A DNA stretch of 9,830 nucleotides from NCBI GenBank assembly GCA_019090765.1, contig JAHRVJ010000187.1, forward strand, positions 1 through 9,830, read 5' to 3'. The first letter of the stretch is position 1; every line of letters begins with the position of its first letter. Source of the DNA: Ilumatobacteraceae bacterium. Lineage in GTDB: Bacteria > Actinomycetota > Acidimicrobiia > Acidimicrobiales > Ilumatobacteraceae. The notes below the pieces were generated by a model. The model worked only from the letters and a program-made list of their open reading frames with translations. It was not told the DNA's origin and did not search any database. Shown piece by piece: positions 1-5,676 of the stretch. A program made the translations under genes and the position numbers.

Positions 1-305
1 ACGCCGACCACGATCATGTCGCCCGTGCCAAAGTTCTCGCGGATCTCGGCGTTGAGGACACGTACATCGGCGTCGGCGGGCAGCATGTTTTCTGGGTCGG
101 TGTCGACTGTGACCCGGATGAACATCACTCCGAAGATCGCGGTGAGTACGGCCGCTATTGCAACGATTCGTTTCGGGTAGCGCATCGACATTTCGACCAG
201 CGCGATTGATCCTCGTGCCACGATGCCGCTCGGGCGGTGGTGGTGCTGCGGTCCATGCGGTGACGGAGGGAGGTCTCCGTTTGCTGCTTCCGTGACGTCT
301 ACCAT
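1..305 (-). CDS. RND/MMPL-family efflux transporter, N-terminal part
   Basis: Reading the minus strand from ATG at 305 gives 101 codons open to the window edge, so only the N-terminus is present. Residues 1-38 are a cytoplasmic, Pro/His-rich tail with H17 and H21-H23. Residues about 46-64 (RIVAIAAVLTAIFGVMFI) form the first membrane helix. They are followed by VTVDTDPENMLPADADVRVL and NFGTGDMIVVGV, the start of the first periplasmic/extracellular loop typical of RND-superfamily (MMPL/HAE-type) permeases. Members use proton motive force to export lipids, drugs or metals; the substrate cannot be read from this fragment. The start is supported by a TATGCT hexamer seven bases upstream. A CsoR-type palindrome over that promoter suggests control by a metal- or persulfide-sensing repressor. 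Family assignment is fairly secure; substrate and regulation are inference. Confidence 0.75.
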   Translation of the reverse strand, partial: MVDVTEAANGDLPPSPHGPQHHHRPSGIVARGSIALVEMSMRYPKRIVAIAAVLTAIFGVMFIRVTVDTDPENMLPADADVRVLNAEIRENFGTGDMIVVG

Positions 306-312
306 CCGGGTG

Positions 313-318
313 AGCATA
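313..318 (-). promoter_or_regulatory. -10 hexamer of the RND transporter gene (leaderless)
   Basis: TATGCT on the minus strand is separated by seven bases from ATG at 305, which puts the predicted transcription start at or next to the start codon. The matching -35 is weak (TGGGAT at 336-341). Most of the hexamer lies inside the CsoR-type palindrome. Confidence 0.45.
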
Positions 319-333
319 CCCCAGGGGGTATGC
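314..333. promoter_or_regulatory. CsoR/RcnR/CstR-type operator palindrome
   Basis: The sequence is GCATACCCC-AG-GGGGTATGC, two perfect 9-base inverted arms around a 2-base centre. This TACCCC...GGGGTA layout is the known operator form of the CsoR family (copper-sensing CsoR, nickel/cobalt RcnR, persulfide-sensing CstR). It begins 8 bases upstream of the transporter ATG and contains its probable -10 hexamer, so a bound repressor would block transcription. No csoR-like gene is visible in the window. Which CsoR-family member binds cannot be told from the site alone. Confidence 0.65.
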
Positions 334-402
334 TAATCCCACCATGGGCGCACTTAAGTGACCCCTTCTGGCAGTCATTTGAGGGCCTGTGCCGAAGGAT
401 TT

Positions 403-431
403 CTTACAGAATTCGCCAGGGTGCTTGTAAT
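403..431 (+). promoter_or_regulatory. Sigma70-type promoter of the DUF3263-LytR_C operon
   Basis: CTTACA (403-408) and TGTAAT (426-431) are separated by 17 bases; they match TTGACA/TATAAT at 4 and 5 of 6 positions. Transcription would start near 438, leaving a leader of about 24 bases before ATG 462. No clear Shine-Dalgarno sequence precedes that ATG. The rest of 306-461 holds the CsoR-type palindrome and nothing else I can support. Confidence 0.45.
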
Positions 432-461
432 TCGACTGGCTGACCGGCCAACCTGTGCTGG

Positions 462-728
462 ATGCTCAGCGAACGCGCCACCGCAATTCTCGAATTTGAA
501 CGGTCCTGGTGGAACAACGATGAGCCTCGCGATCAGGTGATTCGCGCCCGCTTCCAATGTTCGCCCGACGAGTACCAGGCGGAACTAACGAAGGTGCTCG
601 ATGATCCCACGGCGATGGACTGCGACCCGCTAGTCGTTCGTCGCCTCAAGCGTCTGCGTCTCCGAGCCCGAAAGGCCCGGCTCGATGGCGTAGCTTCTAG
701 CGGGACAGCAGAGGGAGTACGGGGATGA
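462..728 (+). CDS. DUF3263 family protein (Rv0430-like)
   Basis: This 88-residue protein is the short actinobacterial DUF3263 type. It starts MLSERATAILEFERSWW, has the middle segment around residues 25-62 (DQVIRARFQCSPDEYQAEL...DPLVVRRLKRLR) and ends in a basic region. The layout resembles a small helix-turn-helix-like fold, but no activity is established. ATG 462 is chosen because the family begins at this MLSER motif and an in-frame stop lies 18 bases upstream of it. Its TGA overlaps the next ATG as ATGA, so the two genes are translationally coupled. As I recall, the same pair exists in Mycobacterium tuberculosis as Rv0430-Rv0431, which suggests a shared role at the cell envelope. That functional link is inference. 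Confidence 0.85.
   Translation: MLSERATAILEFERSWWNNDEPRDQVIRARFQCSPDEYQAELTKVLDDPTAMDCDPLVVRRLKRLRLRARKARLDGVASSGTAEGVRG
712..717 (+). promoter_or_regulatory. Shine-Dalgarno sequence of the LytR_C gene
   Basis: AGGGAG lies seven bases before ATG 725, inside the end of the DUF3263 gene. It is one of the few clear ribosome binding sites in the window and fixes the start of the LytR_C protein. Confidence 0.7.
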
Positions 729-1447
729 GTAACGAAGATCCAGCGGTGCCGTCAGGCGCAAATCAACCGAGTCGATCGCCGCGCCAAGGCGTAGGCGGGT
801 CACCGGTCGGCTCCACGCTCAGCATTGTTCTCGCAGTTGTGGCTGTAATCGCTGGTTTCTTAATCCTCAACAACATCACCGACGATGGTGGCTCAGGCGA
901 CTCATCAGGCGGGTCGCAGGTCGATGCCACCACAACAACAGCCGCCGATGGTCCCGCCACAACAACGACGGTCGTCGCGCCTACCACCACGCTGGTCACC
1001 GAAGGCGCCACTGTGATCGTTGCGAACGTCAGCGGCGTGTCCGGGTCTGCTGGCCGCATGACTGACACGCTTGAACTTGCCGGATTCACGATGGGCGAAC
1101 CCACCAACGGCACCTCCGGACAGCAGGAAGATTCAGTCGTCTACTACGACCCGGGCATCGCTGCGGCGCAGGACGTCGCTAACTCTGTGGCCCTCGTGAT
1201 GGGTTCCTTAACAGTCGAAACTGTGCCGGCGCCGCCACCAGTTCAGGGCGGCGCGCTTGGCGACGCAGGTGTGTTGGTGATGCTGGGTACCAATCAGGCT
1301 GACAAGACTCTCGAGGAAATGTCGGGAGCAGCCGAGGTAGATGAAACACCCTCCACCGGAACATCGCCCGCTGTATCCGGCGGCACGACTACCACGGTCG
1401 AAGAGGGCGCGGAGACTACGATCGAAGCCGTCACAACAGACGGCTGA
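725..1447 (+). CDS. Membrane-anchored LytR_C domain protein (VirR-like)
   Basis: This is a 240-residue protein with a short cytoplasmic N-terminus (1-30) and one membrane helix at about 31-51 (TLSIVLAVVAVIAGFLIL). A Ser/Gly/Thr-rich linker (52-92, with TTTT and TTTTTVV runs) leads to a LytR_C domain at about 94-188, spanning ATVIVANVSGVSGSAGRMTD to VLVMLGTNQ. A second Thr/Glu-rich tail (200-240) follows. LytR_C domains occur at the C-terminus of LCP cell-wall ligases and in stand-alone anchored proteins such as mycobacterial VirR (Rv0431), which affects envelope integrity and vesicle release. No LCP catalytic domain is present, so it is the stand-alone type. It has a good ribosome binding site and overlaps the DUF3263 gene. 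Its last 17 bases overlap the end of the opposing glycerate kinase gene. The Thr-rich tails are probably extended wall-spanning linkers (inference). Confidence 0.8.
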   Translation: MSNEDPAVPSGANQPSRSPRQGVGGSPVGSTLSIVLAVVAVIAGFLILNNITDDGGSGDSSGGSQVDATTTTAADGPATTTTVVAPTTTLVTEGATVIVANVSGVSGSAGRMTDTLELAGFTMGEPTNGTSGQQEDSVVYYDPGIAAAQDVANSVALVMGSLTVETVPAPPPVQGGALGDAGVLVMLGTNQADKTLEEMSGAAEVDETPSTGTSPAVSGGTTTTVEEGAETTIEAVTTDG

Positions 1448-2462
1448 CCACCCCATCGGAGGGCGCTGACAGCCAATCTGTCGCCGCTCGTTCAATGCAA
1501 TGCTTGGGTTCGGCGAACGCGGCTTCGGCCCCAAATCGATCTTCGAGCGAGATGACGCTGATACCGCCATGTTCTCGCATAACTGCCGGGTCGGCTGAAC
1601 CGACGATCGCGAGTACCGGAATGTCGGCGTCGCTGGCAATGGTGGCCACGCCGCCCACAACTTTGCCTTCGAAGCTCGTTTTGTCGAGGCTCCCCTCACC
1701 GGTGACTATCAGGTCAGCGCCATCGAGGCAGTCATAAAGATCGACCTCGTCGGCGACAAGCTCAAACCCCGGGAGCAGAGTGCCGCCGAGTGCTGCCAGC
1801 GCACCGCCTAAGCCTCCTGCCGCGCCGCCGCCACGCACACTGGATACGTCGGCGTCAAAGTCGTCCTGGAACATTTGCAGCATCCGTTCGAGCCGTCGCG
1901 TCAGCATCTTCACCTCGGCCGGGCTGGCACCCTTCTGTGGGCCAAACACCTCAGCGGCGGCAGTAAAGGTGGTCGTGACATCGCACGCCACAAGCAGTTC
2001 AACTTGCTTGAGGCGAGCGATTGCAGTGATCGCTCTGATGGCACCGAACCCACCATCGGTAGTGGCCGACCCGCCCAAGCCGACAATGATGCGACGCGCT
2101 CCCGCGTCGAGTGCGTGGTCGATCAGTTCGCCGGTCCCCGCGGTTGTGGCGTCAAGTGGTTCGTTGCCGGCTGATCCGCCAGCGATGCTGAGACCGCTCG
2201 CTCTCGCCATCTCGATGACGGCGGTGTCTTTTGCCAAGCGCCATCCGGCCTCGACCGGATCGCCAAGTGGCCCGGTGACGACCGTTGTTCTATTAGCGCC
2301 TCCTAGCGCGTCGAGCAGCCCGTCGCCTCCGTCGGCCATCGGAACCTCGTCACACTCAATCCCCAACTCCCAGCAGGCATGGCCGATTGCTCTGGCTGCC
2401 TCCTGCGCCGAAACGGTGCCCCGAAACTTGTCAGGGGCGGCGACAACGCGTTTGATGCCCAC
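1431..2462 (-). CDS. Glycerate kinase (type 1, GarK/GlxK family)
   Basis: This 343-residue enzyme phosphorylates (R)-glycerate with ATP; the family usually gives 2-phosphoglycerate, feeding glyoxylate, glucarate or serine breakdown into glycolysis. Motifs in order (numbered from GTG 2462) are AAPDKFRGTVSA (8-19), PMADGGDG (41-48), GLGGSATTDGG (128-138), CDVTTTFTAAAEVFGPQKGA (160-179), RGGGAAGGLGGAL (210-222) and GEGSLDKTSFEGK (255-267). All are hallmarks of PF02595. The family's GAGAAGG loop reads GGGAAGG here. GTG 2462 is preferred over GTG 2471 because TAATGT lies seven bases upstream and overlaps the 2471 codon; the protein then starts MGIKRVVAAPDKF. The reading frame stays open to 2882 but that part is unlike the family and runs through the opposing CysO-like gene. 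It is divergent from that gene and overlaps the LytR_C gene tail to tail by 17 bases. Confidence 0.9.
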   Translation of the reverse strand: MGIKRVVAAPDKFRGTVSAQEAARAIGHACWELGIECDEVPMADGGDGLLDALGGANRTTVVTGPLGDPVEAGWRLAKDTAVIEMARASGLSIAGGSAGNEPLDATTAGTGELIDHALDAGARRIIVGLGGSATTDGGFGAIRAITAIARLKQVELLVACDVTTTFTAAAEVFGPQKGASPAEVKMLTRRLERMLQMFQDDFDADVSSVRGGGAAGGLGGALAALGGTLLPGFELVADEVDLYDCLDGADLIVTGEGSLDKTSFEGKVVGGVATIASDADIPVLAIVGSADPAVMREHGGISVISLEDRFGAEAAFAEPKHCIERAATDWLSAPSDGVVSRLL

Positions 2463-2469
2463 GCTCGGC

Positions 2470-2475
2470 ACATTA
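2470..2475 (-). promoter_or_regulatory. -10 hexamer of the glycerate kinase gene (leaderless)
   Basis: TAATGT on the minus strand is followed by seven bases and then GTG 2462. No Shine-Dalgarno sequence precedes either candidate GTG, and no good -35 is visible. The hexamer overlaps the alternative GTG at 2471, which argues for the shorter start. Confidence 0.4.
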
Positions 2476-2527
2476 CTGGCAGAGTCGGTTCGCAATTGTC
2501 GACCATGTAGGTAAGGAATAGCGCCGC

Positions 2528-2533
2528 TAGCCT
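2528..2533 (+). promoter_or_regulatory. -10 hexamer of the CysO-like gene (leaderless)
   Basis: TAGCCT is followed by seven bases (GCGGAAC) and ATG 2541. There is no well-placed Shine-Dalgarno sequence and the -35 region is weak. CCGC/GCGG around it could pair into a small 4-base stem. The 78-base divergent gap (2463-2540) also serves glycerate kinase. Confidence 0.4.
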
Positions 2534-2540
2534 GCGGAAC

Positions 2541-2822
2541 ATGGCTGTGACCGTTCGAATTCCGACCACCATGCGCCCATTGACTGGGGGCAACAAGCAG
2601 GTGTTGGTCGAATCCGGCCCACTCACCGAAATCGTTAGCGCGCTTGAGGCCGCTCACCCTGGACTCGGCGACAGGCTTGTTGACGAAGATGGCAGCTTGC
2701 GGAAGTTCGTAAACATTTTCGTCGACGACGATGACGTCCGCTACCTCGACGGACTTGACACCAAAGTTGGCGACGGCATCACCGTGTCGATCATTCCGGC
2801 CGTCGCCGGCGGCAGCGAGTAG
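2541..2822 (+). CDS. CysO-like sulfur carrier protein (MoaD/ThiS family)
   Basis: This is a 93-residue ubiquitin-fold protein. VTVRIPTTMRPLTGG (3-17), RKFVNIFVDDDDVRYLDGL (54-72) and VSIIPAVAGG (82-91) closely resemble mycobacterial CysO, as I recall its sequence. In that system CysO carries a C-terminal thiocarboxylate, made after adenylation by a MoeZ-type enzyme, as sulfur donor for cysteine synthesis by CysM. The Mec+ JAMM peptidase then releases cysteine. Here the diglycine (G90-G91) is followed by Ser-Glu before the stop, so the carrier would need trimming before activation. No cysM, mec or E1-like gene is in the window. The next gene is FdhD, another sulfur-transfer protein, so a molybdopterin-synthase (MoaD) role is the main alternative. 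The fold is secure; the pathway is less so. Confidence 0.8.
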   Translation: MAVTVRIPTTMRPLTGGNKQVLVESGPLTEIVSALEAAHPGLGDRLVDEDGSLRKFVNIFVDDDDVRYLDGLDTKVGDGITVSIIPAVAGGSE

Positions 2823-2860
2823 AGCTAGACAACCCATCACGCGAGCGTCGGCCAGCCATG

Positions 2861-2889
2861 GTGACGACGCCGATGACGTCATCTAAGTT
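2861..2889 (+). promoter_or_regulatory. Putative fdhD promoter (leaderless)
   Basis: GTGACG (2861-2866; 4 of 6 match to TTGACA) is followed after 17 bases by TAAGTT (2884-2889), and six bases later by GTG 2896. No Shine-Dalgarno sequence is seen. The spacer holds a perfect 12-base palindrome directly against the -10. If real, fdhD and hemQ can be transcribed separately from the CysO-like gene. Confidence 0.35.
2872..2883. repeat. Perfect 12-base palindrome GATGACGTCATC, possible operator
   Basis: GATGACGTCATC is its own reverse complement. It sits between the candidate -35 and -10 of fdhD, where a bound dimer would block RNA polymerase. I do not recognise it as the site of a particular regulator. 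Confidence 0.4.
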
Positions 2890-2895
2890 GGCCAA

Positions 2896-3741
2896 GTGGT
2901 ACGGCGACTAACGGAGCGGCTAATTGTCACGAAGGTGGCCCACTCTTGTCGCCCACACGAGGCCAAACGCGCTCCCGACGAACTTGTGGTCGAAGAGCCA
3001 ATGTCGATTCAGCTCGACGGAACGACGGTGGCGACCACGATGCGTACGCCCGGCCACGACTACGAATTGGCCGCGGGTTTCTGCTTAACCGAACGCCTGC
3101 TCGCTGGCAGCCCGATTCTGAGCGTGCGGTATTGCGCCGACGGCCCCGCAATCGACAGTGAGTTCAACATCGTCACCGTCGACACAGGCGGACGCGCCCC
3201 GAGTGCGACGCCCCGGATCGGAAACGTGCACTCCAGTTGTGGCTGGTGCGGCAACGATCACCTCGAAGAAATGTGTGCCACACACAGCCCGTTGCCTCTG
3301 AGCGATCCGATCGCGGTCGACGTGCTCGCTGCCATTCCCCGCACCGTGCGGTCGATGCAGCCGCTCTTTGAAGCAACCGGCTCGGTTCACGCCTCGGCGG
3401 TCTTCGACAGCGAAGGATCTGTGTTGGTGGTCCGCGAAGACGTCGGGCGACACAACGCCGTTGACAAGGTCGTCGGCTCGATACTGCTCGGGTCCCAGAG
3501 CGAGCTTCCCGCCACTGGCCGCGGACTATTCGTCAGCGGTCGAGCCAGCATCGAGATGGTCCAAAAGGCGTGGTCCGCAGGCTTTTCAACACTCTTGGCG
3601 GCCAGCGCGCCAACTGCGCTGGCGGTGGCGGCGGCCCGCCGAGCCAACCTGGTGTTGGTCGGGTTCATGCGCGACGACAGCTTCAATATTTACTCTCCGG
3701 AAAGGCCCAGTCGGGAGACAATGCGAGCAGCGGAGTCCTAG
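2896..3741 (+). CDS. fdhD: FdhD, formate dehydrogenase accessory sulfurtransferase
   Basis: This 281-residue cytoplasmic protein passes sulfur from a cysteine desulfurase to the molybdenum bis-molybdopterin guanine dinucleotide cofactor, which formate dehydrogenase-type enzymes need. Visible motifs are EEPMSIQLDG (33-42), MRTPGHDYELAAGF (49-62), the catalytic CxxC loop SSCGWCG (C115 and C118), the signature VVREDVGRHNAVDKVVG (178-194), SGRASIEMVQKA (214-225) and the C-terminal GFMRDDSFNIYS. Length is normal for the family. The start is GTG 2896, chosen because the family begins with a similar short basic segment and TAAGTT lies six bases upstream. No formate dehydrogenase or molybdenum cofactor gene is in the window. 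The stop is one base from the HemQ start, so the two are almost certainly cotranscribed. A CysO-like sulfur carrier precedes it. Confidence 0.93.
   Translation: MVRRLTERLIVTKVAHSCRPHEAKRAPDELVVEEPMSIQLDGTTVATTMRTPGHDYELAAGFCLTERLLAGSPILSVRYCADGPAIDSEFNIVTVDTGGRAPSATPRIGNVHSSCGWCGNDHLEEMCATHSPLPLSDPIAVDVLAAIPRTVRSMQPLFEATGSVHASAVFDSEGSVLVVREDVGRHNAVDKVVGSILLGSQSELPATGRGLFVSGRASIEMVQKAWSAGFSTLLAASAPTALAVAAARRANLVLVGFMRDDSFNIYSPERPSRETMRAAES
3732..3735 (+). promoter_or_regulatory. Shine-Dalgarno sequence of hemQ
   Basis: GGAG inside the last codons of fdhD lies seven bases before ATG 3743. It supports that start over the in-frame ATGs at 3752 and 3758. Confidence 0.55.
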
Positions 3742-3742
3742 C

Positions 3743-4405
3743 ATGGCTTCCATGCGCATGGAAGTTGGCCTCAGTGTTCTCCACCTGTTCGGCAAGCCCA
3801 CACCGCAACTCGATAAGGACGCCGCAATCGCCGCGGTGCGTGCCGCCGAAGCCGACGACTGTCAAGTAGTGACCGCGGCAATCCTCGGGCATAAGGCCGA
3901 CCTTGCCTTTATGGCTCTCAGCGCTGACTGGCGAACGCTGCGAACGCTGCAGTCGGCTCTGCAAGCCGCTGGCATCGACATTGTCGACAGCTACGTGTCG
4001 ATCACTGAGGTCAGCGAGTACGCCAAGGGCATCCCTGAACACATGCAGGAGGCGCGCCTCCACCCGCAGCTCCCTCCCGAGGGAATGGACGGCTTTTGTT
4101 TCTACCCGATGAGCAAGAAGCGCGAGGCGCACGCAAACTGGTATGCGACGCCTTTCGAAGAACGCCGCGACATGATGATGGACCACGGTAAGAGTGGTCG
4201 GGTATTCTCGGGCCGCCTTGTACAGCTGATCACCGCGTCAACAGGCCTCGATGAGTTTGAGTGGGGAGTCACCCTGTTCGCGGTGGGCCCCGAGGTGATT
4301 AAGGACGTGGTCTACACCTTGAGGTTCGACAAGGGTTCCGCTTTGTACGGTGATTTCGGAACCTTCTACGTCGGCTATGTGGAAGCGATCGAGAACATTC
4401 TCTGA
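3743..4405 (+). CDS. hemQ: HemQ, coproheme decarboxylase
   Basis: This 220-residue protein of the chlorite dismutase-like family catalyses the last step of the coproporphyrin-dependent heme pathway of monoderm bacteria: H2O2-driven decarboxylation of coproheme III to heme b. The motif FYPMSKKREAHANWY (120-134) holds the catalytic tyrosine Y121 and the lysine K125. MMMDHGKSGR (144-153) holds the proximal heme ligand H148. Later come EFEWGVTLFA (171-180) and LRFDKGSALYGDFGTFYVG (193-211). The Y-to-H spacing of 27 matches Staphylococcus aureus HemQ (Y145, H172). The distal position, H+13, is Gln161, as in Firmicutes enzymes, not the Arg of true chlorite dismutases nor the Ala usual in actinobacterial HemQ. 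ATG 3743 has GGAG seven bases upstream. It follows fdhD by one base, and no other heme gene is nearby. Eleven bases separate it from the opposing lipoprotein gene. Confidence 0.92.
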   Translation: MASMRMEVGLSVLHLFGKPTPQLDKDAAIAAVRAAEADDCQVVTAAILGHKADLAFMALSADWRTLRTLQSALQAAGIDIVDSYVSITEVSEYAKGIPEHMQEARLHPQLPPEGMDGFCFYPMSKKREAHANWYATPFEERRDMMMDHGKSGRVFSGRLVQLITASTGLDEFEWGVTLFAVGPEVIKDVVYTLRFDKGSALYGDFGTFYVGYVEAIENIL

Positions 4406-4416
4406 TCTGCCTGCTG

Positions 4417-5676
4417 CTAGGCGTCTACGGGAAACGGCTTCGGAGGCCCATCGGGGAGTTCCACGAACACAAACGGGTCAAACATCGCCCGTTCGGGGTC
4501 GCCGCTCTGAGCGTTCAATTCTGTAACGTCTGAAGGGCCGTCGTAGTTGATCTGGAGGCCCGTGCTTAGAGCTTCGGTGCATGACTCAAACGTGCGGCAA
4601 AGTGATCCGCCTGTACTTACCGAGGCCATCTGATCGGCGATGTCGCGTGGGGCATCGGAGTTGCTCTGGGTGGCCGCCAACGCAATCAGGTTCACGCAGT
4701 CAAAGGCATTTGTGGCGAAGGCGCCAGGGGGATCGAACGGCTGCTCCTCATCTTCGGCTTCTGCTTGTGGGGCAACTCCGAGGATCAACTCACGCAGTTC
4801 TGGGTTCAGAGTCTCAATCCGTTGTGTCGAGTTCGGGGTCCGCATCGCGCCATTGACGATCACCCTCTTCAGGCCCGAAGTATCGAGCTGGTCTAGCGCC
4901 TCAAGGAACTGCGCGCCGTCGCTGCCGTCCGCGAGGATGATTACGACCTGTGGTTCGGAGTCAAGCAAGTCGGCGGCGACGTCGGCGATGTCGTCGTCAG
5001 CTCCCCGAAACGGGACCATGTCGCGCACCGAGATCGGGCGGCCCACGAAGTTGTCGGCGACGGATTGGGAGAATGCTTGGCCGTAGGCATCATCGGCGTA
5101 CACGATCGACACTCGGGTGGTGCCTGTTAACGCCACCATCTCGACGATTGCTTTGGCTTGGAGCGAGTCGCTTGGGATCGTACGGAAGAAGAGGCCGTTG
5201 TCGGGATACTCATCGAGTGCCTGGGCACTGGCTGTGGGGGAGCAGACAACTGTGCCCGTTGAGATGATTTCATCGAGCGTGTCAAGCGCGATGATCGAGG
5301 ACGCGGGTCCAACGATTGCATCGACATTTTGCGCGAGCAGCGTCTGGATCGAGTCGGATGCCACCGCGGCACTGCTGCCTTCGTCGGCCAGCACGGTCAG
5401 CACGGGTCGGCCCAGAACTCCACCAGCAACATTGATTTGTTCAATAGCGGTTTCGACGGCCGCAATTGTTGGCTCCCCGATGAGCGTCTCTGTTGCTGGC
5501 AGTAGCACCCCGATACTTAGCTGGCCGTCGCTAGGCGGGGATGGGTCGATCGTGGTGGTGGTGGTCTCGATCGTCGTTTCAGGCGTCGCTTCACCGTCGC
5601 TGGAGCAGGCAGCCAAGATCAGCGCTAGGGCCAGACCCCCGTGTATTGCTCTCCGGCGAATGTGCGTCACGACCAT
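4417..5676 (-). CDS. Substrate-binding lipoprotein, branched-chain amino acid (LivK) type
   Basis: This 419-residue protein is a type I periplasmic-binding-fold receptor for an amino acid ABC importer. It starts with MVVTHIRRR and a hydrophobic stretch ending in the lipobox LAAC (C24 would be lipidated), which anchors it to the outer face of the membrane. A Thr-rich linker (34-43, TTIETTTTTI) follows. The binding domain begins at about residue 53 (LSIGVLLPATE), with AIEQINVAGGVLGRPV (77-92), AIVGPASS (120-127), FFRTIPSD (163-170), IVYADDAYGQAF (191-202) and the late INYDGPSDVTEL (376-387), all typical of LivK-like receptors. No permease or ATPase gene is adjacent, so it is an orphan receptor here. 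ATG 5676 is the usual choice. A TACCCT hexamer eight bases before GTG 5670 makes a start two codons later possible. The ligand is not determinable. It is divergent from glnD. Confidence 0.87.
   Translation of the reverse strand: MVVTHIRRRAIHGGLALALILAACSSDGEATPETTIETTTTTIDPSPPSDGQLSIGVLLPATETLIGEPTIAAVETAIEQINVAGGVLGRPVLTVLADEGSSAAVASDSIQTLLAQNVDAIVGPASSIIALDTLDEIISTGTVVCSPTASAQALDEYPDNGLFFRTIPSDSLQAKAIVEMVALTGTTRVSIVYADDAYGQAFSQSVADNFVGRPISVRDMVPFRGADDDIADVAADLLDSEPQVVIILADGSDGAQFLEALDQLDTSGLKRVIVNGAMRTPNSTQRIETLNPELRELILGVAPQAEAEDEEQPFDPPGAFATNAFDCVNLIALAATQSNSDAPRDIADQMASVSTGGSLCRTFESCTEALSTGLQINYDGPSDVTELNAQSGDPERAMFDPFVFVELPDGPPKPFPVDA

Noticed and set aside
351..360. CACTTAAGTG, a perfect 10-base palindrome
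   Set aside because: It is short, its flanks do not extend the symmetry, and it is not placed on the promoter at 403-431. Chance is likely.
344..361. Micro-ORF MGALK after a plus-strand TATGCT in the CsoR-type palindrome
   Set aside because: Five codons with no family. The plus-strand hexamer exists because the palindrome reads the same on both strands, and no -35 supports it.
929..1002. Repeated ACC/ACA triplets as a DNA repeat or CRISPR-like array
   Set aside because: They are threonine codons of a low-complexity linker with no regular unit or spacer. The similar GTGGTGGTG run near 5553 encodes the lipoprotein's Thr linker on the other strand.
763..1113. A minus-strand frame of 116 codons
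   Set aside because: It is antisense to the LytR_C gene. Its Val-rich runs are complements of Thr codons and no start signal or family is visible.
1780..2514. A 244-codon open frame on the plus strand
   Set aside because: It lies antisense to glycerate kinase, whose motifs are clear. Its translation is a Pro/Ala/Ser-rich composition typical of a shadow frame.
2463..2882. N-terminal extension of the glycerate kinase frame
   Set aside because: The extra residues have no family similarity and run antisense through the CysO-like gene. The conserved start AAPDKF follows GTG 2462 closely.
3368..3742. Longer HemQ start, or a fusion with the frame inside fdhD
   Set aside because: The segment is an Arg/Trp/Pro-rich shadow of fdhD. 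ATG 3743 with GGAG upstream gives the normal HemQ start.
3743..4405. True chlorite dismutase (Cld)
   Set aside because: The distal arginine needed for chlorite breakdown is replaced by Gln161, and the HemQ tyrosine and lysine (Y121, K125) are present.
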